From SCUB01 sp041918675 (GTDB lineage Bacteria; Pseudomonadota; Alphaproteobacteria; Rhizobiales; Xanthobacteraceae), in NCBI GenBank assembly GCA_041918675.1, contig JAYRVF010000001.1, positions 72,719 through 136,718 on the forward strand: a stretch of DNA of 64,000 nt. The letters run 5' to 3'. This document shows positions 6,830-15,008 of this stretch, piece after piece; positions within the stretch are counted from its first letter, which is position 1, and the number at the start of each line of letters is the position of its first letter. Below the pieces are notes generated by a model. It had not been told where the DNA came from, searched no databases, and saw only the letters and a list, made by a program, of their open reading frames with translations. A program made the translations under genes and the position numbers.

Positions 6830-8413
6830 ATGATGGGCCAGCAGACGGCGAAGAAGAGACCGCATGGCGAGCGATTGTCCGAAAAGCCAGACCAAGCTGA
6901 CGGCGACGACAAGCCGATCGCCATCTTGATTGCGGGCATGCATCGAAGTGGCACCTCCGCGCTGACGCGCACGCTCAACTTCGTGGGCTGCGACTTGCCA
7001 AGAAATCTCGTTCCGCCGGGGCCTGGCAATATTACGGGACTTTGGGAACCGTTGCCCGTCGTCAAGCTGGATGATGACATCCTCGCCGCGGTAGGCTCAG
7101 GCGTGGTAAATTGGGAGCCGATTGACCCAAGCGTGTGGCACTCTTGGGCCGTGCAAGAGTTTCGTCAGCGTGCGCTGGCCGTTCTTGCCGATGAGTTTGG
7201 CGATAGCGGTCTCTTTGTGCTCAAGGATCCCCGCATCTGCCGCCTTTTGCGTTTCTGGGTTGAGGTTGTCGAAGCGTTTGGCGCGCGGCCTGTTGTTGTT
7301 CTGCCCATTCGCAATCCGATCGAGGTAGCCGCGTCGTTGGAAGCGCGTAACGCCATCGATCCATCTTTCACCTATCTGTTGTGGTTGCGCCACGTGCTCG
7401 ACGCCGAAGCGGCTTCGCGCGGCCTGACACGCGCCTTTCTTCGCTACGATGAACTGCTCGAAAACGCGCGAGAGATACTGGAGCGGCTTGGCCGCGTGCT
7501 CGGAATCACTTGGCCGATGCCGCCTATGGCGGCCGAAGCGGGGGTCGAACGGTTCCTCTCATCCAGGCACCGGCACCATGTGGAGTGCGACGCCAGAGTG
7601 CTCGACGATCCGCGCGTATCGCGATGGATCAGGTCGACCTTCGCGATTCTCGACCGTTGGACGCGCGGCGAGATCGACGCGGCCGATCTGGCCGAACTGG
7701 ACCGTATCAAGGCTGCCTTCGACGATGCCGCGCCGGCTTTCAGCGATCTGGTGCGGACCGGCCGCCGAGCCGCCAGTGCCAACGCCAGATTGATCGCGGA
7801 ACTGGCCGAAGCGCGCGCGCAACTGGACGGGCGCAATCAGGTGAAAGCCGAGCTTTATGAGAGCAAGCTTCATCTAGACGCGCTGGAGCAGACCAGCGCC
7901 ATGCGTGAAACAGCGCTCAACGAATCCCTCGACAGAGCAGGTGAGGAGATCGATCGATTGCGACGCGCGTTGGTCGAGAAGGAGGCATGCGTCGTTGAAA
8001 TGCGTCGTTCCGTCTCGTGGCGAGTGACCGTGCCGTTACGCATCGGCGACCGAATTGGCAAACGGCTGCGCTTCAGCACGGTCGGCTATCCTGTCACGCT
8101 GGCGTTACGGGCCTCGCGCATGATGACGAGCGCGCCGCTGACGGACCTGCGCGCGACACGCGCGATCGCGGCTTCCGAGCTATTCGATCGCGACTGGTAC
8201 CTCGCGACCTATCCCGATGTGGCCGAGCTCGGAATCGATCCCGTCCGCCATTACATTGGCGCCGGCGCACGCGAGGGACGCGATCCCGGCCCGGATTTCA
8301 GCACGTGCGAATACCTGCGCGGCAATCCCGACGTTGCAGCGATGGGGATCAATCCGCTCGGGCACTTCATCACGCGTGGCCGCGCCGAGGGGCGATCAAA
8401 CCGCATCGGGTAG
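6830..8413 (+). CDS. Sulfotransferase-like protein with coiled coil and C-terminal YPDV repeats
   Basis: The 527-residue protein has three parts. Residues 30-300 look like a sulfotransferase-family P-loop domain: AGMHRSGTSAL (35-45) fits the PAPS 5'-phosphosulfate loop, and RNPIEVAASL (161-170) is in the place of the 3'-phosphate motif. Residues 315-392 are predicted coiled coil, rich in Leu/Glu/Arg heptads and ending in a SWRVTVPLR segment seen in rhizobial surface-glycan enzymes. Residues 452-522 carry two copies of a DWYLATYPDV...GIDPxxHY...REGRDP unit, usually found attached to polysaccharide glycosyltransferases. The likely role is sulfation of, or attachment to, a surface glycan. The ATG at 6830 is preferred over an upstream TTG. 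It is probably acquired, because it sits between the 110-bp repeats. Confidence 0.78.
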   Translation: MMGQQTAKKRPHGERLSEKPDQADGDDKPIAILIAGMHRSGTSALTRTLNFVGCDLPRNLVPPGPGNITGLWEPLPVVKLDDDILAAVGSGVVNWEPIDPSVWHSWAVQEFRQRALAVLADEFGDSGLFVLKDPRICRLLRFWVEVVEAFGARPVVVLPIRNPIEVAASLEARNAIDPSFTYLLWLRHVLDAEAASRGLTRAFLRYDELLENAREILERLGRVLGITWPMPPMAAEAGVERFLSSRHRHHVECDARVLDDPRVSRWIRSTFAILDRWTRGEIDAADLAELDRIKAAFDDAAPAFSDLVRTGRRAASANARLIAELAEARAQLDGRNQVKAELYESKLHLDALEQTSAMRETALNESLDRAGEEIDRLRRALVEKEACVVEMRRSVSWRVTVPLRIGDRIGKRLRFSTVGYPVTLALRASRMMTSAPLTDLRATRAIAASELFDRDWYLATYPDVAELGIDPVRHYIGAGAREGRDPGPDFSTCEYLRGNPDVAAMGINPLGHFITRGRAEGRSNRIG

Positions 8414-8453
8414 GTGAACATCCGAGACGCGTTGGCAAGTGCCGCAATTCCCG

Positions 8454-8563
8454 GCCTACATGCCGAGATAGGCGCGCCGCACGCGTTCGTCGGCGAGCAG
8501 CTCCGCGCCGGTTCCCGACAGCGTGACGCGGCCATTTTCCATGACATAGGCCCGCGCCGCGAG
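8454..8563. repeat. 110-bp direct repeat, copy 2 (genuine livF 3' end)
   Basis: Identical to 5378-5487. This copy is continuous with the rest of livF, so it is either the original site or a 3' end restored by the incoming segment. The copies diverge sharply on both sides (position 5488 versus 8564, and 5377 versus 8453). Confidence 0.97.
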
Positions 8564-9160
8564 CTTGAGCGAAACCGCCACGTTCTGCTCCACCAGCACG
8601 CAGGTCAGTCCCGCATGATTGAGATCGCGGATCGCGCCCAGCACGTCATGCACCACCGCCGGCGCGAGACCCAGCGACGGCTCGTCGAACATCACCAGTT
8701 CCGGCGAGCCCATCAGGCAGCGTGCGATCGCGAGCATCTGCTGCTCGCCGCCGGAGAGCGTGCCGGCGATCTGGTCGAGCCGTTCCCGCAGCTTCGGGAA
8801 CATCGTCAGCGCGCGGGCGAGATTGTCGGCGCGGTGGGCGCGCGCGCGCGGCAGCATCGCGCCCATGTCGAGGTTTTCCGCGACGGTGAGCGAGGGAAAG
8901 ACCTGCCGGCCTTCCGCGACCTGGCCGATGCCGAGATCGCAGACGCGGTGCGAGGGCATGCCGGCGATGTCGACGCCCTTGAACCGGATGCGCCCGCGCG
9001 CGGGGCGGTGCATGCCGGCGATGGCGCGGATGAGCGAGGTCTTGCCGGCGCCGTTCGCCCCGACGATCGCCGCGATCGCGCCCCGCTCGACGGTCAGCGC
9101 CACGCCATCGAGCGCTTGCGCGTCGCCGTGATAGACGTCGAGGTCCTCGATTTCGAGCAT
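8456..9160 (-). CDS. livF: ABC transporter ATP-binding protein LivF
   Basis: The second ATPase of a branched-chain-amino-acid-type (HAAT) importer, 234 residues. Walker A GANGAGKT is at 34-41, the signature SGGEQ at 136-140 and Walker B LVMFDE at 155-160, followed by the family-typical PSLGLAP. It starts with ATG at 9160, overlapping the livG stop by one base, so translation is coupled. It is the last gene of the minus-strand operon livK-H-M-G-F. Its final 108 bases are duplicated 3 kb away, at the outer end of the glycan islet, and its reading frame is intact. The transported substrate need not be Leu/Ile/Val in this family. Confidence 0.95.
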   Translation of the reverse strand: MLEIEDLDVYHGDAQALDGVALTVERGAIAAIVGANGAGKTSLIRAIAGMHRPARGRIRFKGVDIAGMPSHRVCDLGIGQVAEGRQVFPSLTVAENLDMGAMLPRARAHRADNLARALTMFPKLRERLDQIAGTLSGGEQQMLAIARCLMGSPELVMFDEPSLGLAPAVVHDVLGAIRDLNHAGLTCVLVEQNVAVSLKLAARAYVMENGRVTLSGTGAELLADERVRRAYLGM

Positions 9161-9888
9161 CACAGCGCCTCCGCGCCGAGATAGGAGGTGATGACCGCGG
9201 GGTCGCGCACGACCTCCTCCGGCGCGCCCTCCGCGATCCTGGCGCCGTGATGAAGCACGAGAACGCGGGAGGCGAGCGCCATCACCGCGCGCATCACGTG
9301 CTCGATCAGCAGGATGGTCACGCTGGCCGACCGGTTCAGCTCCTTCAGGATCGCGACCATGCGGTCCGTCTCGGTCGGACGCAGCCCCGCCATCACCTCG
9401 TCGAGCAGGAGCAGCCGCGGATTGGTGGCCAGCGCGCGCGCCACTTCGAGCCGCTTGCGGTCCGGCAGCGTCAGCGCGGAGGCGGGCAGGCGGTGCTTGT
9501 CGAACAGATCGAGCCGGCGCAGCACCTCGCGGGCGATCGCATGGGCCTCGTCGATGTCGGACGCGCGCAGCAGGGCGCCGACGACGACGTTGTCCTCCAC
9601 CGACAGCGCCGGGAAGGGGCGCACGATCTGGAAGGTGCGACCGATGCCGCGCCGGGCGATCTGGTCGGGGCGCTCGCCGTCGATCCGCGCGCCGTCGAAA
9701 TGGATCGCACCCTCGTCGCATTCGCTCACGCCGGCGATCATGTTGAACAGCGTCGTCTTGCCCGCGCCGTTCGGGCCGATCACCGCGAAGATTTCGCCGC
9801 GCGCGACCTCGAACGACACGCGGTCGACCGCGGTCAGCCCGCGGAAATGCTTGGACACGTCGGTGACGGAAAGGAGCGCGTCGGTCAT
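9160..9888 (-). CDS. livG: ABC transporter ATP-binding protein LivG
   Basis: The first ATPase of the importer, 242 residues. Walker A GPNGAGKT is at 38-45, with the family motif GIGRTFQIVRPF (81-92) and Walker B LLLLDE (159-164) followed by VMAGLRPTE. The ABC signature is degenerate: the C-loop position reads LTLPDRKRLE (139-148) rather than LSGGQ. Divergent C-loops of this kind occur in LivG proteins, so this is not evidence of inactivity. ATG at 9888 overlaps the livM stop by one base. Confidence 0.95.
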   Translation of the reverse strand: MTDALLSVTDVSKHFRGLTAVDRVSFEVARGEIFAVIGPNGAGKTTLFNMIAGVSECDEGAIHFDGARIDGERPDQIARRGIGRTFQIVRPFPALSVEDNVVVGALLRASDIDEAHAIAREVLRRLDLFDKHRLPASALTLPDRKRLEVARALATNPRLLLLDEVMAGLRPTETDRMVAILKELNRSASVTILLIEHVMRAVMALASRVLVLHHGARIAEGAPEEVVRDPAVITSYLGAEAL

Positions 9889-10886
9889 CAGCGCCGCTCC
9901 GCGAGGCCGAGCCGGCGCGCGATCCAGGGCCACACGCCGCTCGGCACGAGATAGATGATGACGATCAGCGCGAAGCCGTAGAACACGGCCTTCGTTCCCG
10001 GCGCGTTGAGCCCGGCATGCTCGGTGCCGGCGATCAGCAACTCGCCGAGCGGCGTGAGGATGAAGGCGCCGACCACCGGGCCGAACACGGTGCCGAGACC
10101 GCCGACGATGGGCGCCAGGATCAATTCGATCGAGCGGCCCATGTCGAACACCTGCGCCGGAAACAGGTTGCGGTAATAGAAGGCATAGAAGACGCCGCCG
10201 ACGGCGGTCATGCCCGAGGAGATCAACATGGCGATCATCTTGGCGCGGAACACGTCGACGCCGAGCGCGCGCGCCGCCTCGGCGTCCTCGCGCACCGCGA
10301 GCCAGGCATAGCCGAGCCGCGATCGGCGCAGCCACGCGACCGCGAGCGTGGCGGCGACCGCCAGCGCTAGCGCGAGATAGTAGAACAGCACCTGCTCGCC
10401 GCGCAGGTTCCACCATTGCCCGGCTTCCTTCTGGCTCACCGGCAGGAACAGGCCGCCGGCCGCGCCGAGCGCGTCGATATGGTCGAAGGCGATGCGGGTG
10501 AATTCGGCGAAGGCGATGGTCAGGAGCGCGAAATAGACGCCCTCGATGCCGAACCGCCAGCTCAGCCAGCCGATCACCGAGCCGATCGCGGCCGCCACCG
10601 CGATCGCCGCGAAAACTCCGAGCCACGGACCGATGCCGGTGTGGAGCCACAGCCCCGCCGCGACATAGGCGCCGACGCCGACATAAAGCGCGTGGCCGAG
10701 CGACAATTGCCCGGTCAATCCCATCATCAGGTTCCACGCCTGTCCGACATAGGCGAAATAGAGCACCAGCACGAGCACCGAGATGACGTAGCGATCCGCG
10801 ATCGCGGGCGCGGCAAGAAGCGCGGCCAGGACGAGAAGGACGATCAGGCGTCCGCGCGGCGGCATCTCGGCAAGGAGGCGTTTCAC
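9888..10886 (-). CDS. livM: Branched-chain-type ABC transporter permease LivM
   Basis: A 332-residue integral membrane permease with about nine hydrophobic segments. It has the LivM hallmarks ALYVGVGAYVAA near residue 65 and EGVYFALLTIAFAE (about 113-126). The segment GGLGTVFGPVVGA in the C-terminal half is the coupling region found in this family. It forms the heterodimeric channel with LivH. It overlaps livH by 4 bases (ATGA) and livG by 1, indicating a tightly coupled operon. Confidence 0.95.
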   Translation of the reverse strand: MKRLLAEMPPRGRLIVLLVLAALLAAPAIADRYVISVLVLVLYFAYVGQAWNLMMGLTGQLSLGHALYVGVGAYVAAGLWLHTGIGPWLGVFAAIAVAAAIGSVIGWLSWRFGIEGVYFALLTIAFAEFTRIAFDHIDALGAAGGLFLPVSQKEAGQWWNLRGEQVLFYYLALALAVAATLAVAWLRRSRLGYAWLAVREDAEAARALGVDVFRAKMIAMLISSGMTAVGGVFYAFYYRNLFPAQVFDMGRSIELILAPIVGGLGTVFGPVVGAFILTPLGELLIAGTEHAGLNAPGTKAVFYGFALIVIIYLVPSGVWPWIARRLGLAERR

Positions 10887-11749
10887 GTCCGGCTCCCCAG
10901 CAGCCCGTGCGGACGGAACGCCAGCACCGCGACCAGCAGCGCGAAGGAAAACATGCTCTTCATCGACGGGGCGATGAGAAAACCCGCGAGCGCCTCCGAT
11001 ACGCCGATCAGCACGCCGCCGACGAGGGCGCCCGCCATCGAGCCGAGCCCGCCGATGATCACGATGGTGAAGCCGAGCAGCGTATAGGCGGGTCCGAGCG
11101 AGGGCGTGGCGTCGGCGATCGTCACCATCAGCGCGCCGGCCGCCCCAACGCAGGCAAGCCCGAGCCCGAAGGTGAAGGCGTAAAGCCTCGTCACGTCGAG
11201 CCCGACCACGGCCGCGCCGACGAGATTGTCGGCGCAGGCCCGGATCGCCGTGCCCGTGCGCGTGAAGCGGAAGAAGCCGAACAGCAGCCCCGCCACCGCC
11301 AGCGCGGCGATGGCGGCGAAGGCGCGCGCCTTGTCGATGAACAGCGGCCCGATGGCGAAGCTGTCGAAGCCGTAGGACAGGTTGGTCGGCCGCGCGTCGG
11401 GGCCGAAGATCATCAGCAGCCCGTTGACGATGATGATCGCGACGCCGACCAGGAGAATGAACTGCTCGTGCTCCGGCCGGCCGACGAAGGGATTGATCAG
11501 CAGGCGCTGCAGCGCGTAGCCGACGGCGAAGAAAGCGAGCGCGATCGGCGCCAGCGTGATCAGCGGATCGAGCCGCAACGCCGAGAACAGCAGATAGGCC
11601 GCGTACATCGCGATGACCGCGAATTCGCCATGGGCGAAATTGACGACGCGCACGACCCCGAAGATCACCGACAGGCCGAGCGCCATCAGGCCGTAGACGA
11701 GGCCGGTGAGCACGCCCTGGACAATGACGTTGACGAGGATCGACGACAT
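10883..11749 (-). CDS. livH: Branched-chain-type ABC transporter permease LivH
   Basis: A 288-residue membrane permease. Typical features are the N-terminal GLVYGLMALGLSVIFGVVRV (16-35), NFAHGEFAVIAMY just after it, and GGLGSMAGALVGGVLIG near residue 230. About eight membrane segments are visible. It is the first permease gene after a 119-base gap that contains a strong hairpin following livK. It pairs with LivM. Confidence 0.95.
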   Translation of the reverse strand: MSSILVNVIVQGVLTGLVYGLMALGLSVIFGVVRVVNFAHGEFAVIAMYAAYLLFSALRLDPLITLAPIALAFFAVGYALQRLLINPFVGRPEHEQFILLVGVAIIIVNGLLMIFGPDARPTNLSYGFDSFAIGPLFIDKARAFAAIAALAVAGLLFGFFRFTRTGTAIRACADNLVGAAVVGLDVTRLYAFTFGLGLACVGAAGALMVTIADATPSLGPAYTLLGFTIVIIGGLGSMAGALVGGVLIGVSEALAGFLIAPSMKSMFSFALLVAVLAFRPHGLLGSRT

Positions 11750-11814
11750 TTTCGGCCTGAAATACCGCCGCCGCCGCGAAGGCGCGGCCGGGGCGCGTGA
11801 CGGATATTACGACA

Positions 11815-11841
11815 AGGCGCCGCGGCCGGCCCGCGGCGCCT
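11815..11841. promoter_or_regulatory. Perfect 11-bp hairpin between livK and livH
   Basis: Arms AGGCGCCGCGG (11815-11825) and CCGCGGCGCCT (11831-11841) pair perfectly around a 5-base loop. Read in the direction of the operon, it lies 27 bases after the livK stop and 65 bases before livH. There is no T-run on the minus strand, so it is unlikely to be a full terminator. Hairpins at this place in binding-protein transporter operons usually protect the binding-protein mRNA from 3' decay and lower permease expression. Confidence 0.6.
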
Positions 11842-11868
11842 CGATTTGATAACGCCGCGCGGTCCGGA

Positions 11869-13113
11869 TCAGGTCCGGCCTTGCCACGACGGCATCGGCA
11901 GCACCGGCGTCATGGTCGCCGACGCCGCCGGCAGCACCACCGTCGGGGTGCGGCCGCGATTCTGCACGACCGCCGAGATGATGCCGTTGTTCTGGCCCTT
12001 CTCGTCGAACTTGATCGGTCCGCCGATCATGACGTGATCGGCGATGTTGGTCTCGCGGATCGCCTTCATCAGCACGGGACCCTCGGCCGTTCCGGCGCGC
12101 TTGAAGCCGTCGGCGGCGATCAGCAGGGCCTCGAAGGTGAAGCCGACATTGAAGCAATCGACCGCGAACCGGTTGTTCGGATGCGCCGGCTTGAAGGCGG
12201 CGTCCAGCGCCTGCGTCATCTGCGCCTTCGGATTGGCCCAGGGCAGGTTGTAGACGTGGAAGTCGGCGAGGGGGCCGAGCGCCTGGTAGAACTCCTCGTC
12301 ATAGAGGCCGGGCGAGCCGGGCGAGATGATGGCCTTCGGCTCGAAGCGCTGGCGCACCATGTCGCGCACCAGCTTGATGGCGTCGGCGGCGCGCGTGACG
12401 ACGAGGACGAGATCGGGGTTGAGCGCGCGGATTTTCGTCACCTCGACCGAGAGGTCCTGCGCCTTCGGATCGTAGGCGATCGATTCCGACAGCGCGAAGG
12501 GCATCGCCACCTTCGGGAAGATCGCGTCCATCGCCTTGCGCTGGGCCGAGCCGAAGGTGTCGTTGGCGTGCATGAACACGGCCGTCTTCGGCTCGAGCTT
12601 GGTGGCGGCGAGCAGGTCCTTGATCAGGTTGAGGCCGTTGGTGACGAGCTGGCCGCCGGTCGGGAAGTTGCGGACAAGGAATTTGTAGCCCTGCTCGGTG
12701 ATCTGGGGCGCCGCCGCGATGTTGATGACGAAGGGAACCTGCCGCTGCTCGCAGACCTGCGCGATCGACAGCGCGCCGGCGGAATCGAACGGACCGACGA
12801 GGCATTGCGCGCCCTCGTTGATCAGGCGCTCGGCCTGCGTGCGCGCGATGTCGGCGTTCGACTCGGTGTCGACATGGACGAGTTCGACGGCGTGGCCGTA
12901 GTCGGCGAGCACCTTCGGCGAAATCGTCGCGCCGCGATGGCAGGCCTGGCCCGATTGCGCCAGATAGCCCGATCGCGGCAGCAGCACGCCGATTTTCAGG
13001 CTCTTGGACTGCGCGCGCACGATGCCCGGCGCGGACATCAGCGCGGTCGTGGCCGCCGCGCCGGCCAGCAGCCGCCGCCTGGACAGGGTGAACGAAGTGG
13101 TGTCGGTCGTCAT
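11869..13113 (-). CDS. livK: Branched-chain-type ABC transporter substrate-binding protein
   Basis: A 414-residue periplasmic binding protein of the Leu/Ile/Val-binding type I fold. The N-terminus carries a Tat-type signal (SRRRLL, 11-16, then a hydrophobic stretch to about 34). The mature part starts KIGVLLPRSG, the usual first strand of this family, and contains LVGPFDSAGALSIAQV and NDTFGSAQRKAMD. Ligand specificity cannot be read from the sequence. Upstream are a C_GCAxxG_C_C protein and a MetE-like methyltransferase on the same strand, so a methylated or sulfur-containing ligand is a reasonable hypothesis. A good ribosome binding site (GTGGAGGAAA) precedes the ATG. Confidence 0.92.
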   Translation of the reverse strand: MTTDTTSFTLSRRRLLAGAAATTALMSAPGIVRAQSKSLKIGVLLPRSGYLAQSGQACHRGATISPKVLADYGHAVELVHVDTESNADIARTQAERLINEGAQCLVGPFDSAGALSIAQVCEQRQVPFVINIAAAPQITEQGYKFLVRNFPTGGQLVTNGLNLIKDLLAATKLEPKTAVFMHANDTFGSAQRKAMDAIFPKVAMPFALSESIAYDPKAQDLSVEVTKIRALNPDLVLVVTRAADAIKLVRDMVRQRFEPKAIISPGSPGLYDEEFYQALGPLADFHVYNLPWANPKAQMTQALDAAFKPAHPNNRFAVDCFNVGFTFEALLIAADGFKRAGTAEGPVLMKAIRETNIADHVMIGGPIKFDEKGQNNGIISAVVQNRGRTPTVVLPAASATMTPVLPMPSWQGRT

Positions 13114-13300
13114 TCTGTTTCCTCCACGTGAGAGTCATCCCGCCTGCGATTTCAGACGATCTTGAGCGCGATCTTAGGAGCTTCCGCCGTTGCTAGGCAA
13201 GCGAGGGCTGGCCCGCGCGGCGGTCTCGACGCGGCGGAAAACGCGGGCATTGCAAATGGTTGTCGCCACCCCCGCGCGGCGAACTTGGCCCTTGCAGCGC

Positions 13301-13828
13301 CTAGTCTTTCGCCGGCCGCTTGCCCCGCGTCATTTCCACCACCCAGCGCGTCACCGTGCCGGTCGCGTGCGCGCATTTGTCGCCGCGCGCCTGGTCGAAC
13401 GCCTTGTATTCGGCCGCCTGCCACATGTCGTAGTCGCGGCCGGTGAAGTTGCGTTGCAACTCCTTGCAGGTGATGCCGCCGAATTCCTTCCGGAAGCGCT
13501 CGGTCAGTTCGCCGCATTTCTGAAAGTTCGACATGTAGCGCCCCTTGTCCATGGCGTCGCGATCGCGACCGAACCGGGCCGACAGCGCGAGCAGCCCGCC
13601 GGTCAACGCGCCGCAGGCGCCGTCGCCGCCAAGCCCGCCGCCGCCGGCCAGCCCGTGCGCCGCCTTGATGACGGCATCGTCGACCCCGCCGATCGTTTCC
13701 TGGATCGCGCGCAGGATGCATTGCGGACAGCTTCCGAATTTGAGCTCGTAGTCGCGCGCCTTGGCGTAGGCCTCCGCGGCGAGATCGCGCGTCTCCTCGC
13801 GCGCGCTGTCCTGGACTTCGCCGGTCAT
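13301..13828 (-). CDS. C_GCAxxG_C_C-family putative redox protein
   Basis: A 175-residue soluble protein with six cysteines (34, 37, 72, 105, 121, 152). The CPQC pair at 34-37 and the glycine-rich GDGACGALTGG (69-79) correspond to the family's C...GCAxxG core, here GACGALTG. C105 and C121 stand for the two later cysteines. The family is thought to be redox active or to hold a metal cluster, but no reaction is established. It has an excellent ribosome binding site (AAGGAGG). It lies between a MetE-like methyltransferase (37-base gap) and livK (187-base gap) on the same strand, which argues for a shared pathway. There is no signal peptide. Confidence 0.8.
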   Translation of the reverse strand: MTGEVQDSAREETRDLAAEAYAKARDYELKFGSCPQCILRAIQETIGGVDDAVIKAAHGLAGGGGLGGDGACGALTGGLLALSARFGRDRDAMDKGRYMSNFQKCGELTERFRKEFGGITCKELQRNFTGRDYDMWQAAEYKAFDQARGDKCAHATGTVTRWVVEMTRGKRPAKD

Positions 13829-13865
13829 GCCAGCCTCCTTATCGTCGATCGGGAATGAATTGGAT

Positions 13866-15008
13866 CTAGCCCCACACCTTCGCGGCGACCTCGTTCATCA
13901 GATCGAGTTTGCGCCACTGTTCGTCCATGGCGAGCTTGTTGCCGCCGATGCCGGACGCAAATCCGCATTGCGGGCTGAGCGCGAGCTGGTCGATGGGAAG
14001 ATAGCGGCTGGCGTCCTCGATCCGGCGCAGGAGGTCGTCGGCCGCCTCGATCTGGCCAGTCTTTGTCGTGATCAGGCCGAGCACCGCGATGACGCCCTTG
14101 GGCACGAAGCGCAACGGCTCGAAGCCGCCGGCGCGGTCGCTGTCGTATTCGAGCAGCAGGCGATCATAGCGAAGCCCGCCGAACAGCGTCTCGGCGATGG
14201 CGTCGTAGGTTCCCTCGCGATGCCACATGCTGGCGCGATTGCCGCGGCAGATGTGCAGGCCGAACACCGCGCGGCCCTTCAGGCCCTCGATCACCTTGTT
14301 GTCGGCCTCGACCGCGCGGCGCAGATTGGCGAGCGGGTCCTCGCCGCGCGCGGCAAGGCGGGCGAGCGTCGGAGGATCGACATAACCGGTGTAGCTCGGC
14401 TCGTCGATCTGGACATAGTCGCAGCCCGCCTCGACCAGATCGCGCACCATGCGTTGCTGAATGGCGACGATGTCGGCGAGCAGCGCGTCGGAATCGGCGT
14501 AGGCATCGGACGCGGCGATGTCCGACATCTGGCAGACGCGGTCGGGACCCATCAGCGCGACCTTCACCGGCCGGCGCGTCACCGCGCGCAGAAATTTGTA
14601 TTCGTCGAGCGGCAGGCCGCGCGCCAGCTTGAGCTTTCCCGTCACCGGCGTGCGAAACGCGAGCACCGCGTCCTCGCCCCGCCGCATCGGCTTTTCCTCG
14701 GCGGACAGATTGTCGGGATGGGCGAGAAAGTGCCGCCACGAGCCCGCCCACATGTCCCAGCCGTCGATCTCGGAGAAGCTGACCTGCCAGTTCAGACGAC
14801 GGAACTCGCCGTCGGTGATGACGGGCAGATGGTGGGCTTCCTGCTCGGCCACGATATCGCGGATGGCCGCGTCCTGCGCCGCGCGCAACTCCTCGCGCGA
14901 GGTTTCCTTGCGCGCGAAGCGCATGAAGGCGTCCTTCAAGGCTTGCGGCCGCAACAGGCTGCCAATCTGGTCGACGCGCGCGTTGGCGAGTGCCGTGATT
15001 TCGGACAT
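13866..15008 (-). CDS. MetE-like cobalamin-independent methyltransferase (catalytic domain only)
   Basis: A 380-residue protein of the UROD/MetE superfamily that corresponds to the C-terminal catalytic half of MetE. Zinc-ligand candidates are His252 and Cys254 (GLHICRG), Glu287 (LLLEYD) and Cys348 (SPQCGF). The acidic loop QIDEPSYTGY (200-209) is typical. Stand-alone proteins of this kind are annotated as 5-methyltetrahydropteroyltriglutamate-homocysteine methyltransferase-like. Without the N-terminal folate-binding half, the methyl donor may be a different small molecule or a corrinoid protein. It is the first gene of the minus-strand run continuing to the Liv transporter. The substrate is unknown; methionine or methyl-compound metabolism is likely. 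Confidence 0.85.
   Translation of the reverse strand: MSEITALANARVDQIGSLLRPQALKDAFMRFARKETSREELRAAQDAAIRDIVAEQEAHHLPVITDGEFRRLNWQVSFSEIDGWDMWAGSWRHFLAHPDNLSAEEKPMRRGEDAVLAFRTPVTGKLKLARGLPLDEYKFLRAVTRRPVKVALMGPDRVCQMSDIAASDAYADSDALLADIVAIQQRMVRDLVEAGCDYVQIDEPSYTGYVDPPTLARLAARGEDPLANLRRAVEADNKVIEGLKGRAVFGLHICRGNRASMWHREGTYDAIAETLFGGLRYDRLLLEYDSDRAGGFEPLRFVPKGVIAVLGLITTKTGQIEAADDLLRRIEDASRYLPIDQLALSPQCGFASGIGGNKLAMDEQWRKLDLMNEVAAKVWG

Noticed and set aside
4201..8453. tRNA-Ser as the attachment site of an integrated island
   Set aside because: No second copy of the tRNA 3' end and no integrase are visible; the only proven repeat is the livF end. The idea stays possible only for FkbM.
8456..9721. 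421-residue frame extending LivF upstream
   Set aside because: The N-terminal half is a shadow of livG; LivF begins at 9160 with MLEIEDL.
9160..10737. 525-residue frame joining livM-region shadow to LivG
   Set aside because: The N-terminal half is a frame shadow of livM; the real LivG starts at 9888 with MTDALLSVTDV.
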